Source: Saprospiraceae bacterium (GTDB lineage: Bacteria; Bacteroidota; Bacteroidia; Chitinophagales; Saprospiraceae). Taken from it: a DNA stretch of 64,000 nucleotides. The position numbers were made by a program, and so were the translations under genes. Where the stretch lies: the NCBI GenBank assembly GCA_016712145.1, contig JADJRO010000003.1, forward strand, positions 248,001-312,000. Direction: 5' to 3'. The notes under the pieces are model-generated. The model searched no databases, had not been told where the DNA came from, and worked only from the letters and a program-made list of their open reading frames with translations. Below, in pieces: positions 1-9,653 of this stretch (the first letter of the stretch is position 1; each line of letters begins with the position of its first letter).

Positions 1-2
1 TT

Positions 3-938
3 CAAAACATCTTACAACAAAAGCAGGTAACAGGTTCCTCCCGATTGACTCAAAATGTAGGACTTGGATTGCCCATTGTAATCAATTTATTAAAACTATT
101 TGATTCAGAACTTAAAATTGAATCGAATGCACAAAAAGGCACGAGCTTTAATTTTATTCTGACTCGAAGCATTTCAAATGCAGATGCCGTAAAAGGGGTA
201 TCTTCCGAGCAGTACCTCGATTTCAGCGAATTGATTTCTAAGGTAGCCTGTATCGATGACGATGTACAAAATTTATTTTATTACGAACAGTTATTCGAGC
301 GATTTAATATTAAGTCTCATAATTTTCATTCAATGAATGAATTTTTTGAAGGAAATCCAAAGGATTTCGATCTGATCATTACCGATTTAAATTTTCAGGA
401 GGATATTGCAACAAACAGAATTCAGGAATTTACTAAGGCACTTTCACTAAATGGAATCTTGCTTTTAATTACAGCTGCAGATGATCTGGTTGGATTGTCC
501 AATTCCAGAGGCTTTGACGCGGTATTACAAAAACCAGTACAGGGTATTAAATTTTATCGCATGATTGGCGAACAACTTTTCCTGAAAAATTACAACCGCC
601 CTGTATTTGAAAATGTTTACGCCAATTACGATTTCGAACACGATAAAATTAAAAAAGCACTCGAACTCACCTTGTCTGAGTGGAAAGAAATGTCGGTCAA
701 ATTAGTAAGCGCTATAAAGAAAGTGGATATAGAATTATTTGATAAAGTATATCACCGCATGATTAATACCTTGCGTACGTTTCAACTAAACACATTTCAA
801 AAATTACTTGACGACTGCAGGCTTCAAATGATTACACCAAATTTTAATTCCAAATCACAACTTCCAAAAATCAATTTTGGATTAAAATCCTACCAGCAAA
901 TACTTGAGGATGAAATTGGAAAAATGAGAAAAGGTTGA
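3..938 (+). CDS. Hybrid histidine kinase, C-terminal part (5' end outside window)
   Basis: The reading frame is open from the first bases of the window, so only the C-terminal part is seen. It begins in the HATPase domain: the G2 box GLGLPIV is followed by a strand ending in GTSFNF. A receiver domain follows, with the acidic cluster IDDD, the phosphoacceptor Asp in IITDLN and the conserved Lys in LQKPV. The last ~100 residues are helical and contain YHRMINTLRTF, which resembles a degenerate histidine phosphotransfer (HPt) helix. The likely role is a phosphorelay sensor in the membrane. The input domain lies upstream of the window, so the signal is unknown. The HPt call is an inference from the helix pattern only. 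Confidence 0.85.
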   Translation, partial: QNILQQKQVTGSSRLTQNVGLGLPIVINLLKLFDSELKIESNAQKGTSFNFILTRSISNADAVKGVSSEQYLDFSELISKVACIDDDVQNLFYYEQLFERFNIKSHNFHSMNEFFEGNPKDFDLIITDLNFQEDIATNRIQEFTKALSLNGILLLITAADDLVGLSNSRGFDAVLQKPVQGIKFYRMIGEQLFLKNYNRPVFENVYANYDFEHDKIKKALELTLSEWKEMSVKLVSAIKKVDIELFDKVYHRMINTLRTFQLNTFQKLLDDCRLQMITPNFNSKSQLPKINFGLKSYQQILEDEIGKMRKG

Positions 939-940
939 GG

Positions 941-1262
941 GAATTACGAATTACGAATTACGGATTACGAATTATGGGAGCTTAGCGTACATCCCGCATA
1001 CTTGTGGAAATATTTTAAAATTAAAAATTGATAAAAAAGCTTAACAGCTTAACAGCCCAATAGCCCAACAGCCTAACAGTCCAACAGCCTAACAATCCAA
1101 CAGACTAACAGTCCAACAGCCTAACAGTCTAACAGTCTAACAGCCTAGCAGCCTAACAGCCTAGCAGCCTAACAGCCTAACAGCCTAACAGCCTAACAGC
1201 CTAACAGCCTAACAGTCTAACAGCCTAGCAGCCTAACAGCCTAACAGCCTAACAGCCCAACA
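941..1262. repeat. Intergenic 7-bp and 8-bp tandem repeats
   Basis: The gap between two convergent genes starts with about four copies of a 7-bp unit (GAATTAC-like, about 941-975). From about 1040 to 1262 it holds a long run of the 8-bp unit CCTAACAG with variants such as TCCAACAG and CCTAGCAG. The plus strand is almost free of G outside the CAG core. No coding potential or promoter is seen. Its function is unknown; the unit length matches other arrays in this window. Confidence 0.9.
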
Positions 1263-1274
1263 CCAATCACCTAT

Positions 1275-1967
1275 TCAAAGCTCCTGAATTCGATTTAACA
1301 AATCTGCTTTGTATTTTTCTCCGATGGGAATGTGTTTGTCTTTAATGACCAGGTCATCTTGGAGGATGATTTGAATTTTTTTAATATTTACAATAAAAGA
1401 ACGGTGCACGCGAACAAATTCTGCAGGCAATTTTTCTTCCAGTTCTTTCATGCTTATGAGATTCATCGTTTGACTTTGTTCTTGTATGAAGTTGGCATAA
1501 TTTCCTTCTGATTTAATATACAAGACTTCATCAAAATTTATCCGGACCAATTTGAGTCCGTCTTTGACAAAAATTGTTTTGTCTTTTGAATGTGTTTTTG
1601 GAGCATCGTGACTTTGCAAGTCCATTCTTCCAAGCGCTTTCATAAAACGGTCAAAGCTCAAAGGTTTTACCAGAAAATCCAGGACTTGTTTGTATTCATA
1701 AGATTTTGCGGCAAATTCAGATTCTGAGGTAACCATGATGACGGGTAATTCCGCTTGCATGAGTTCGAGAAATTCCTGTCCTTTCATATCGGGCAAGTTA
1801 TAATCCAGGAAAATGAGATCCAAGCCTCCGGCAGCCAATAGTTTAAGACCATCGGTAGCATTTTCAGCCTGGATGCAAAAGCTCACCAAGTCTGTTTTTG
1901 AACAAAAGTGCTTGATGAGATCCCCGATAAGCGGATCATCGTCAATTACCAGACAGCGTAGCCCCAT
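1275..1967 (-). CDS. LytTR-family response regulator
   Basis: This 230-residue protein has a receiver domain (about 1-115) with acidic residues IDDD near residue 9, the phosphoacceptor Asp55 in IFLDYNLPD, a Ser/Thr switch in VTSES and Lys101 in FLVKP. A linker is followed by a LytTR DNA-binding domain (about 128-230) with the family signatures YIKSEGNYANF and FVRVHRSFIVNI. Such AgrA/LytR-type regulators bind DNA as phosphorylated dimers. No LytS/HisKA-type kinase is adjacent on the same strand, so its partner is not visible. The hybrid kinase at the window start is on the opposite strand. The start ATG at 1967 gives the canonical receiver N-terminus. Confidence 0.93.
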   Translation of the reverse strand: MGLRCLVIDDDPLIGDLIKHFCSKTDLVSFCIQAENATDGLKLLAAGGLDLIFLDYNLPDMKGQEFLELMQAELPVIMVTSESEFAAKSYEYKQVLDFLVKPLSFDRFMKALGRMDLQSHDAPKTHSKDKTIFVKDGLKLVRINFDEVLYIKSEGNYANFIQEQSQTMNLISMKELEEKLPAEFVRVHRSFIVNIKKIQIILQDDLVIKDKHIPIGEKYKADLLNRIQEL

Positions 1968-2213
1968 AAAATCATTTCATTTATGCCATCAGGAATCATG
2001 CCATGATTTCAGATCAAAAACAGGCATGTTTATCAGAAAAACGCGGTATTTCGTAAAAAATCTGGCTTAGATGGGGTGTTTCAGAATAAATTTGTGAGGT
2101 AATTAGATTAAAGGATACCAAAAGAGGCCCTTAATTACAATTCCGCCAGAATCTTGAAGTAGCTTTTGACGGCACAATCAAAATATCTTTCTGAGTTAGT
2201 TTTGGATAACAAT

Positions 2214-2283
2214 CTCAGTCATTCAAATATATAAAGCGTTAAGCTTCATGGTATTGGTTTTTGGATGACTGAGAGTTTTTTTT
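2214..2283 (+). promoter_or_regulatory. Hairpin with T-run in the leader of the haloperoxidase gene
   Basis: The 353-bp gap between the LytTR gene and the haloperoxidase gene contains an inverted repeat: CTCAGTCAT at 2214-2222 and ATGACTGAG at 2265-2273, extendable across one mismatch. It is followed by a run of eight T (2276-2283). It ends 37 bp before the ATG at 2321. It could be an intrinsic terminator or an attenuator in the leader. The loop of about 40 nt is long for a simple terminator. Nothing else is recognised in this gap. Confidence 0.4.
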
Positions 2284-2320
2284 ACGAATATCTGAACCCT
2301 GAGTCGATAAAAACCGAAAT

Positions 2321-3778
2321 ATGATAAGACAAACTACATTTACGCTGATCATTTTAGTCCTTTTAGGTACGAGCCAATCGTTTAGCCAAACTAAGAAATC
2401 AACGATTTACCTTCATTCAGTTGCCAATCAATGGCTTGACATTGCACTGGAGGCCACAGCCAATGAGGTGGATCGGGTAGGAGCAAAACCTACTATCCAA
2501 TCCAGAACGCTTGGTTTAGCAGTAACTGCTATGTATGATGCCTGGGCAGCTTACGATGCTAAAGCAGTAAGTACTTGTATGGGTGGTAAATTGAGAAGAC
2601 CGCTTGCAGAACGTACCCGTAAAAACAAAGAAATTGCCATTAGTTTTGCCGTTTATAGAGTATTGCAGGATATCTATCCGGTAGATAAAGCTTTCTTTGA
2701 CAAGGAATTTAAAGCCAGGGGCTTTAATCCGGCCAATTTTACAACAGATCGCACCAAACCGGAAGGAATTGGAAATATCGTGGCCGCTGCCATTTTAAAA
2801 GACAGACATCACGATGGTTCCAATCAATTGGGAGATGAAATTGGTGGAAATGGCTCACAATATTCAGATTATACTTATTACAATCCGATAAATAGCTATA
2901 AAAAAGTCATCAATCCGGATAAATGGCATCCGCTTCCTTTTGTAGATGGGAAAGGAGATACCTTCCTGGTTAACTTTTTAACGCCACATTGGTATCGGGT
3001 AAAACCTTTTGGATTAAAACATTCAGCACAATTCCGTGCACCAGAATACCCAAAATTTGGATCAGAGCAATTGAAAAAAGAAGTCGATGAAGTTATTGAT
3101 TTCAATGCCAATTTAACTGCTGAGCGCAAAGCTACTATTGAGTTTATGCGCGATGGACCTAGATCCACCGGACAATCCGGCCATTGGTTGCGTTTTGCGC
3201 AAATGGTTTCTTTAAGAGATAAAAACGATTTGGATCGCGATGTAAAAATGTATTTTGCAGTTGGGAATACTGCCATGGATGCTTTTATAGCATGTTGGGA
3301 AACCAAACGCTTTTATGACAGTTCCAGACCCTGGACCTTGGTTAGACAATATTATGCTGGCAAACAAATAAAAGGATGGGGTGGTCCGGATAAAGGAACA
3401 ATTGACATGCCTGCAGAAATGTGGCATCCTTATTCACCGGCTAATTTTGTGTCTCCTCCATTTCCAGCGTATGTTTCTGGACATAGTACCGTAAGTGGAG
3501 CGTGTGCAAAAATGTTGGAATTATTTACCGGCTCTGATAAATTTGGAGAAACAGAAATTCGCCGTCCCGGTATTATTACAGAAACACCCGGAGATCCGGT
3601 GTCTTTGCCATTACCAACCTTTACAGCCACCGCAGACATGGCTGGAATCTCCAGAGTTTTAGGAGGTTACCACATACAGGCAGATAATATAGCCGGTTTA
3701 AAAATGGGTCGCGACATCGCTCAGTATTTGTGGAAAGATGTAATTCAAAAGTACTTTGATGGTACGTATAAAAAATAA
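2321..3778 (+). CDS. Vanadium-dependent haloperoxidase / PAP2-superfamily secreted protein
   Basis: This 485-residue protein starts with a Sec signal peptide (hydrophobic to about residue 20, ...SQSFSQ). The C-terminal half carries the three vanadate/phosphate-binding motifs of the superfamily. These are K-x6-RP in KRFYDSSRPW (about 328), the SGH motif in FPAYVSGHSTVSGA (about 387), and the last His in SRVLGGYHIQADN (about 449). Family members oxidise halides with peroxide or act as phosphatases; the sequence alone does not choose between them. It is followed by a strong terminator and appears to be a single-gene unit. A second, lipoprotein-type member lies at 19799. Start ATG 2321 gives a clean signal peptide. 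Confidence 0.85.
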   Translation: MIRQTTFTLIILVLLGTSQSFSQTKKSTIYLHSVANQWLDIALEATANEVDRVGAKPTIQSRTLGLAVTAMYDAWAAYDAKAVSTCMGGKLRRPLAERTRKNKEIAISFAVYRVLQDIYPVDKAFFDKEFKARGFNPANFTTDRTKPEGIGNIVAAAILKDRHHDGSNQLGDEIGGNGSQYSDYTYYNPINSYKKVINPDKWHPLPFVDGKGDTFLVNFLTPHWYRVKPFGLKHSAQFRAPEYPKFGSEQLKKEVDEVIDFNANLTAERKATIEFMRDGPRSTGQSGHWLRFAQMVSLRDKNDLDRDVKMYFAVGNTAMDAFIACWETKRFYDSSRPWTLVRQYYAGKQIKGWGGPDKGTIDMPAEMWHPYSPANFVSPPFPAYVSGHSTVSGACAKMLELFTGSDKFGETEIRRPGIITETPGDPVSLPLPTFTATADMAGISRVLGGYHIQADNIAGLKMGRDIAQYLWKDVIQKYFDGTYKK

Positions 3779-3822
3779 ACGAACCGTATAGGTTCAAAAA
3801 ATTAATTTCAGGTTTAACAAGC

Positions 3823-3861
3823 AATGGTAGACTTTTAACGTAAAGTCTACCATTCTTTTTT
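3823..3861 (+). terminator. Rho-independent terminator of the haloperoxidase gene
   Basis: A perfect 13-bp stem (AATGGTAGACTTT at 3823-3835, its complement at 3842-3854) with a 6-nt loop is followed by C and six T. It starts 45 bp after the stop codon of the gene ending at 3778. Confidence 0.93.
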
Positions 3862-3904
3862 AAAATCCTTCTCAAAGGACCTGTTTCAATAAACACTATA
3901 TAAT

Positions 3905-4398
3905 GTGCAATGTGAATTCAATTCTGCAATGTTTCAATCCTGCAATTCTGCAATCTTTCAATGCTACAATTTTTTAAAATATTAAAAAGAACTACTTCAA
4001 TATTCATTGAAAATTGAGCATTGTTTATTGATCATTAATTCACATGCTTTGAAGAAAAATTTATAATGTTCAATGAACAATTATCAACTTCCTCCTATCA
4101 ACTATTCTTCAGCCTCTAGCCCCAAAATCAGTAGTCTGTAGTTAACAGTTAGTAGTCAGTGAATGTTGGACCTGCAAGATTGATGCTTTTAAGCTTAACC
4201 AAATTGCAGCATTGCAGCATCGAAAAATTGCAGCTTTTTTCCTCTAGCCTCTAGCCTCTATCACATGATTGATGCTTTTGAGCTTAACCAAATTGCAGCA
4301 TTGCAGCATCGAAAAATTGCAGCTTTTTTCCTCTAGCCTCTAGCCTCTAGCCTCTAGCCTCTAGCCTCTAGCCTATCACCTATCACCTATCACCTATC
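3905..4398. repeat. Composite intergenic repeat region between convergent genes
   Basis: This AT-rich non-coding gap holds scattered copies of CAATGCTGCAAT-like and ATTGAACATT-like words. It also has two copies of a segment of about 83 bp (4178-4260 and 4267-4349, 89 bp apart), a 7-bp array of CCTCTAG, and an 8-bp array of CCTATCAC up to about 4398. No gene or promoter is seen. Related words recur at 7266-7345 and 21250-21850. Confidence 0.85.
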
Positions 4399-4407
4399 AC
4401 CTGCCCC

Positions 4408-6354
4408 CTATCTTTCCCGCTCTAAATGAATGGCCGCTTTAGGTCCAACCAGAATTGGTACGATTTCTTCTTCGACATTGGACATCTCCAATCCAAAATC
4501 TTCAACTGCAGGTAAGCTGAATTTTTTAATCATGCGATAGGTGCGAACTACCCATTGTTCGAAACCGGTCAATGAGGTATCGGCAGAGACGCGGGTATGC
4601 AATAATATAAATTTAAAATCTGCATCAATGTGATGCTTGCGTATAGATGGATATGGACTTTTTACACTGACTTCCCCACTGGCAACCATTTGGTCAACAA
4701 TTTCGTGAAACATCGAATTCACGCGATGTTCTACTTTAAAGCCGAAGCGAAGGTGTACGAAAAAAACTTCTTTCGGTACAATCGTGTCAACATGATAAGA
4801 TTTCGTGTACGGTTCATCTAAAATTTGAACGTGAACAAACCAATACACATCTGCTCGTTTTGGTTTTTTTCGAAGGATGGAATACATGATGTTGGAATCG
4901 ATGTATTGTTTGTTTTCAGACATCGACAAATACACCAAATGACTGGAATCTTTAGAAACGGTATTATCATCCTGCAAATCTTTTAAAATCGGGACGTAAT
5001 CTTTTAATTGGACAAAGCGCGTATGTTTATCGCGTATTTTTTGCGCATTGTATAATACAAATACCATAGTGGCAAAAACCAAGGTCAACAATAAGGTGAA
5101 CCATCCCCCATGCCACAGTTTATCAAAATTTGAAATAAGAAAAATTGTTTCAAATCCCAGGTAAAATATCAATAAAGTTAAACCAAGCCAGGTTTTATGA
5201 AATCTGATTTTGTAATAATAACTAAGCAGCATGGTGGTCATCAGCATATTAATGATAATTGCTAATCCATAAGCCGCTTCCATATTTTCAGATGTTTGGA
5301 AGATTAATTGTACCGCAATACATCCAAGCATTAAAAACCAATTGATACTTGGAATGTAGATCTGACCCTTCATGGTCGATGGAAAATTAACCCGCATCCG
5401 AAACCACAGATGCAACTTCATTGCTTCATTGACCAGGGTAAAAACACCACTTATTAAAGCCTGACTTGCAATAATGGTCGCAATGGTGGCAACAATAATT
5501 CCGATCGGCAAAAACCATTCCGGCATCAACTGATAAAAAATTCGCTGACCTTCACCGATGGGTTGCCCATTTAAATTACTGAGTAGCCAGGCGGCTTGTC
5601 CAAAATAATTGAGCAATAAAGCGATGATCACAAAACTCCACCCAATCCGTATGTTTTGTTTTCCGCAATGCCCCAAATCAGAATAAAGGGCTTCTCCTCC
5701 TGTAGTACATAAGAATACCGCACCCAATAACCAAAAGCCTTCCGGATAATTTATTAATAAATTAATCGCATAGGAAGGGTTAAGCGCTTTTAATACTTCG
5801 GGATACATCTGGATATTATAAAATCCTAATATTCCCAACATAATAAACCAGCAAAACATTATTGGTCCAAATGTTTTTCCGACAGTTGCTGTTCCTACTT
5901 GTTGAAAAGCAAAAATGGCGATGATAATCCCAATTACTATGGGGACCGTTTGGATATTAGGATATAATATGGTGAGTCCCTCCACAGCAGCAGAAATAGA
6001 AATTGGAGGTGTAATAAACCCATCAGCAATCAGGGTAGCACAACCAATAATCGCAGGGTAAATAACCCATTTTGCATTGTAGCGTCTTACCAGGGCGTAT
6101 AAGGCAAAAATCCCTCCTTCCCCTTTATTATCTGCATTCAGAGCAAGATAGATGTATTTAATGGTCGTAAGAATGATTAAGGTCCAAAAGACACAACTGA
6201 CACCTCCCAAAACCAACTCCGGTGAAATGACTTTCCCTTTGGTAATAGCCTGCATAACATACAACGGGGAAGTCCCAATATCTCCGTATATAATTCCTAA
6301 AGTAATTAAAAGACCTGCTACACTGAGTTTGTGGTGTTGACCGGCAGAAGCCAT
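4408..6354 (-). CDS. kup: Kup-family potassium uptake transporter
   Basis: This 648-residue inner-membrane protein has the Kup/HAK hallmark GDIGTSPLYV close to the N-terminus (about 24-33). About twelve hydrophobic segments follow, then a soluble C-terminal region of about 170 residues, as usual in this family. It imports K+ in symport with H+. Length and architecture are normal. The start ATG at 6354 is the first in frame. The gene stands alone between a repeat-rich 3' gap and a divergent DUF4197 gene. The Kdp system at 32-36 kb gives the same organism a second, high-affinity K+ uptake route. Confidence 0.96.
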   Translation of the reverse strand: MASAGQHHKLSVAGLLITLGIIYGDIGTSPLYVMQAITKGKVISPELVLGGVSCVFWTLIILTTIKYIYLALNADNKGEGGIFALYALVRRYNAKWVIYPAIIGCATLIADGFITPPISISAAVEGLTILYPNIQTVPIVIGIIIAIFAFQQVGTATVGKTFGPIMFCWFIMLGILGFYNIQMYPEVLKALNPSYAINLLINYPEGFWLLGAVFLCTTGGEALYSDLGHCGKQNIRIGWSFVIIALLLNYFGQAAWLLSNLNGQPIGEGQRIFYQLMPEWFLPIGIIVATIATIIASQALISGVFTLVNEAMKLHLWFRMRVNFPSTMKGQIYIPSINWFLMLGCIAVQLIFQTSENMEAAYGLAIIINMLMTTMLLSYYYKIRFHKTWLGLTLLIFYLGFETIFLISNFDKLWHGGWFTLLLTLVFATMVFVLYNAQKIRDKHTRFVQLKDYVPILKDLQDDNTVSKDSSHLVYLSMSENKQYIDSNIMYSILRKKPKRADVYWFVHVQILDEPYTKSYHVDTIVPKEVFFVHLRFGFKVEHRVNSMFHEIVDQMVASGEVSVKSPYPSIRKHHIDADFKFILLHTRVSADTSLTGFEQWVVRTYRMIKKFSLPAVEDFGLEMSNVEEEIVPILVGPKAAIHLERER

Positions 6355-6557
6355 TAGATGAAGTTAGAGTATGTATATTTCAAAACAACGGGTAAAAATA
6401 CACTGGGATGCCAATTTTTTAAGAAAAAATAACAAAGTCTTGTTTTTTATTGAATTCAAGACAATTTTAGCCTTCAGTCTACTAATACATTTCACAAAGT
6501 TTTAACCAGTAAAACAGATCGCTTTGGATAGTTTTGTGGTTCTAATAATAAAAATAT

Positions 6558-7265
6558 ATGAAATACCTTCTTTTTACATTTTCGGGCTTGTTTCTGTTCA
6601 GTTCTTGTAATGCCCAATTTGGCAAACTGCTAAAGCAAGTTACCGGTCAGGATATCAGCACAGACGATGTAGCGAATGGCTTGAAAGAAGCCCTTTCCAA
6701 AGGAACCAACAAAGGCACCGAATTGCTTTCCCAAAAAGATGGGTATTTTAAAAGTATCTATAAAATTATGCTTCCGGAAGATGCAAAAAAGGTTTGTGAT
6801 AAATTGCGTCCGGTACCAGGTTTTGCTTCCATTGAGGAGGATGTCATTGAAAAATTAAATCGCGCGGCCGAAGATGCTGCCATTAAAGCCAAACCAATAT
6901 TTCTAAGCGCAATTAAATCCATGTCGATTGCTGATGCCTGGAATATTTTAAAGGGTAAAGACAATGCAGCAACACAATATCTCCAATCCACTACAACGGA
7001 TCCCTTATATGCAGAATTTAAACCAATTATAACGGAATCAATGGAAAAAGTAGGCGCAATCCAAGTTTGGTCATCGGCTGTAAGCAAATACAACCAAATT
7101 CCATTTGTAAAAAAGGCCAATCCAGATATGACCGATTACGTGACGCGCAAAGCACTCGAAGGCTTGTTTAAAAAAATAGAGGAAGAAGAAAAAGACATTC
7201 GTCACAATCTGTCTTCACGTACCAGCGATTTGTTGAAAAAAGTCTTTTCAAAACAAGACAAGTAG
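6558..7265 (+). CDS. DUF4197-family lipoprotein
   Basis: This 235-residue protein has a lipoprotein signal peptide ending in the lipobox LFSSC (Cys about residue 17). The mature part is mostly helical and opens with the DUF4197 pattern (GLKEALSKGT, then YFKSIYKIMLPEDAKKV). The biochemical role of DUF4197 proteins is not established. It is likely anchored in a periplasmic or outer-membrane leaflet. The gene is divergent from kup across about 200 bp and convergent with prfC, from which short repeats separate it. Confidence 0.8.
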   Translation: MKYLLFTFSGLFLFSSCNAQFGKLLKQVTGQDISTDDVANGLKEALSKGTNKGTELLSQKDGYFKSIYKIMLPEDAKKVCDKLRPVPGFASIEEDVIEKLNRAAEDAAIKAKPIFLSAIKSMSIADAWNILKGKDNAATQYLQSTTTDPLYAEFKPIITESMEKVGAIQVWSSAVSKYNQIPFVKKANPDMTDYVTRKALEGLFKKIEEEEKDIRHNLSSRTSDLLKKVFSKQDK

Positions 7266-7345
7266 ATCAATGCTGCAATGCTACAATGCTGCAATTTTCC
7301 AATCAAATATTGCAGGATTGCATCATTGAAAAATTGGAACATTTC
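7266..7345. repeat. Short CAATGCTG-type 8-bp repeats between convergent genes
   Basis: Three to four units of CAATGCTG/CAATGCTA and related ATTGCA words fill the gap between the convergent DUF4197 and prfC genes. The same words occur at 3905-4340. Confidence 0.7.
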
Positions 7346-7347
7346 TT

Positions 7348-8928
7348 TCAATGTTCACTGGATGTAAAAAATTGAATATCGGGAAAATTTTCTTGAACCA
7401 ATTTAAGGGTCCACGCAGATTCTGCTAAGAAAACCAGTTTGTCATCTTTGTCACGTGCAAGATCTTTTTTACGGCGCGCAATAAATTCATCCAGTTTTTT
7501 TACATCCTCGCATACAACCCAACAGGCTTTATGCAATTGAATGGCATCGTAACTGCATGCAGCACCGTATTCGTGTTCCATTCTGTATTGGATTACATCA
7601 AACTGCAAAACGCCTACAACTCCGATGATTTTTCGTTGGCTGTCTACTTTAATAAACATCTGCGCAACGCCTTCATCCATTAATTGATCCAGTCCTTTTG
7701 CAAATTGTTTAAATTTGGACGGATCGGTATTGTTTACAAAACGAAAGATCTCGGGTGAAAATCTGGGGATGCCTTTAAAATGTAATGATTCCCCTTCAGA
7801 TAAGCTATCTCCGATTTTAAAATTTCCACTGTCAAACAATCCAACAACATCTCCGGGATATGCTTCATCAACAACTTCCTTGCGAGCTGCCATAAAAGAA
7901 GTTGGATTGGAAAATTTTAAATTGCGCTGCAAGCGGACGTGGTAGTAATTTTTATTTCGTTCGAAAACACCTGAACAGATTCTGAAAAAAGCAATCCGGT
8001 CACGATGTTTGGGATCCATGTTGGCATGAATTTTAAAAACAAAACCGCTCATTTTAGGTTCGCTGGGTTCGACCACACGCTCTTCGGTTTCACGTGCCAA
8101 TGGAGTGGGTGCAATTTCAACAAAACAATCTAACAATTCACGAACCCCAAAATTATTTACAGCGGAACCATAGAAAACCGGACAAATTTTGCCAGACAAA
8201 TAATCTTCGCGTTTAAATTCCGGATAAACTCCTTGAATGGTATGTAGCTCTTCCAAAAATTGTTTGTGTGGACGTTGACCCACGATTTCAGATAGCCTTT
8301 GGTCTTCAACGCGGTCAATAGACACACTGTCTTCTGTATCCTGCTTTCCATGTGGGCGAAAGTGGATGAACTTTTTTTCATACAGACTGTAAACCCCCTG
8401 AAAACTTTGACCCATTCCAATAGGCCAGGAAAGTGGGGTGACTCTTAAATTTAATTTCGTTTCAACTTCATCCAATAAATCGAAAGCATCTTTTCCTTCG
8501 CGATCGAGTTTGTTTATAAAAACGATAATTGGAGTGTGCCGCATACGACAAACTTCCACCAGTTTTTCCGTTTGTTCCTCTACGCCTTTCGCTACATCAA
8601 TGACCACAATGACGCTATCGACTGCTGTTAAAGTTCTAAAGGTATCTTCTGCAAAATCTTTGTGTCCGGGAGTATCCAGGATGTTTATCTGTAAATCACG
8701 ATATGGAAATGCCATCACGCTGGTTGCCACCGAAATGCCCCGTTGGCGTTCAATCTCCATAAAGTCTGAGGTCGCATGTTTCTTTATTTTATTGGATTTT
8801 ACAGCACCTGCCGTTTGAATGGCACCCCCAAAGAGCAATAACTTTTCAGTAAGGGTAGTTTTTCCAGCATCCGGGTGTGAAACGATCCCAAAGGTTCGTC
8901 GCTTCTGTAATTCTTCAATTTGGCTCAT
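7348..8928 (-). CDS. prfC: Peptide chain release factor 3
   Basis: This 526-residue translational GTPase has its P-loop in HPDAGKTTLTEK (about 18-29), the G2 region RQRGISVATS, G3 DTPGHKDF and G4 NKLDREG. The EF-G/RF3-like domains II and III follow. RF3 recycles RF1/RF2 from the ribosome after peptide release. The length matches the usual ~525-530 residues. RF3, rather than EF-G or TetM, is indicated by the N-terminus (EELQKRRTFGIVSHPDAGKTT-like) and by the C-terminal half. It appears monocistronic. Confidence 0.96.
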   Translation of the reverse strand: MSQIEELQKRRTFGIVSHPDAGKTTLTEKLLLFGGAIQTAGAVKSNKIKKHATSDFMEIERQRGISVATSVMAFPYRDLQINILDTPGHKDFAEDTFRTLTAVDSVIVVIDVAKGVEEQTEKLVEVCRMRHTPIIVFINKLDREGKDAFDLLDEVETKLNLRVTPLSWPIGMGQSFQGVYSLYEKKFIHFRPHGKQDTEDSVSIDRVEDQRLSEIVGQRPHKQFLEELHTIQGVYPEFKREDYLSGKICPVFYGSAVNNFGVRELLDCFVEIAPTPLARETEERVVEPSEPKMSGFVFKIHANMDPKHRDRIAFFRICSGVFERNKNYYHVRLQRNLKFSNPTSFMAARKEVVDEAYPGDVVGLFDSGNFKIGDSLSEGESLHFKGIPRFSPEIFRFVNNTDPSKFKQFAKGLDQLMDEGVAQMFIKVDSQRKIIGVVGVLQFDVIQYRMEHEYGAACSYDAIQLHKACWVVCEDVKKLDEFIARRKKDLARDKDDKLVFLAESAWTLKLVQENFPDIQFFTSSEH

Positions 8929-9020
8929 GAGGGCGCAAAAATACTCCAGACCGCGTGCTGTAAATAGAAAACAAGCTTATTTATAAAGAGAATTCAATAG
9001 AATCGCTGCAATCAATGGAT

Positions 9021-9551
9021 TTAATATGGATTTTCAAGGGCATTCTTAATATGTGCCAGGTGATGTCGTCCATGCCAGGAATACATTCCAATGGATTCCT
9101 GTATACTGATGCTTCGCTGATGTTCCGGATGAATGTAGATTCTGGTATATTCTTCGGGATCAAGTGATTTTAAAAAGACCGACCACCTTAAATGCAGGTT
9201 TTTAAGTAGTTGAAGCGAGGCTGTTACGGGCACAGTCTGAACATCTTCCAATGTTGCCCAAACGGATTCAAGATACGGATTGATGGTAGGCTCAACTTGG
9301 GTAATCGTCAATTTATGCCGGATGTACCCATTCATGTGGCTGTCTGGAATATGATGGATCACTTGTCGAATGGTCCAACCATCTGGCCGATACTTGAAAA
9401 TCAATTGTTCGTCCTGTAGATCTTTTAATAGTTCATCCAGCTGTTCCGGTAATTGTGCAATGTCTTGAATCCATTCCCGGACTTCAGATTCCTGGTAAAC
9501 CAATTTAGATTTCCAACGACCTATCGGAAATTTTAAAACTTCTAGATCCAT
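9021..9551 (-). CDS. DinB/YfiT-family putative metal-dependent protein (bacillithiol-transferase-like)
   Basis: This 176-residue protein has the FPIGRW-like N-terminus and the His pattern of the YfiT/BstA group. HHIPDSHMN (about 66-74) and WHGRHHLAH (about 160-168) supply the three metal-binding histidines of the four-helix DinB fold. Relatives transfer bacillithiol or are annotated as metal-dependent hydrolases. Whether this organism uses bacillithiol cannot be judged here. It starts with ATG at 9551, at the edge of the 950-bp gap that contains the large 8-bp array. Confidence 0.82.
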   Translation of the reverse strand: MDLEVLKFPIGRWKSKLVYQESEVREWIQDIAQLPEQLDELLKDLQDEQLIFKYRPDGWTIRQVIHHIPDSHMNGYIRHKLTITQVEPTINPYLESVWATLEDVQTVPVTASLQLLKNLHLRWSVFLKSLDPEEYTRIYIHPEHQRSISIQESIGMYSWHGRHHLAHIKNALENPY

Positions 9552-9653
9552 AGCGTATCAGGGTAAATGGTGAATATTTATCAAGCTGATTCTCAAAATT
9601 AACGTCACAAAATGGAATTTGTTGGGAATTGTCAGACCAAACCTTTCGTTAAC

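Noticed and set aside
1813..2070. Plus-strand frame over the LytTR gene start
   Set aside because: Shadow of the receiver domain coding sequence; no domain or homology features.
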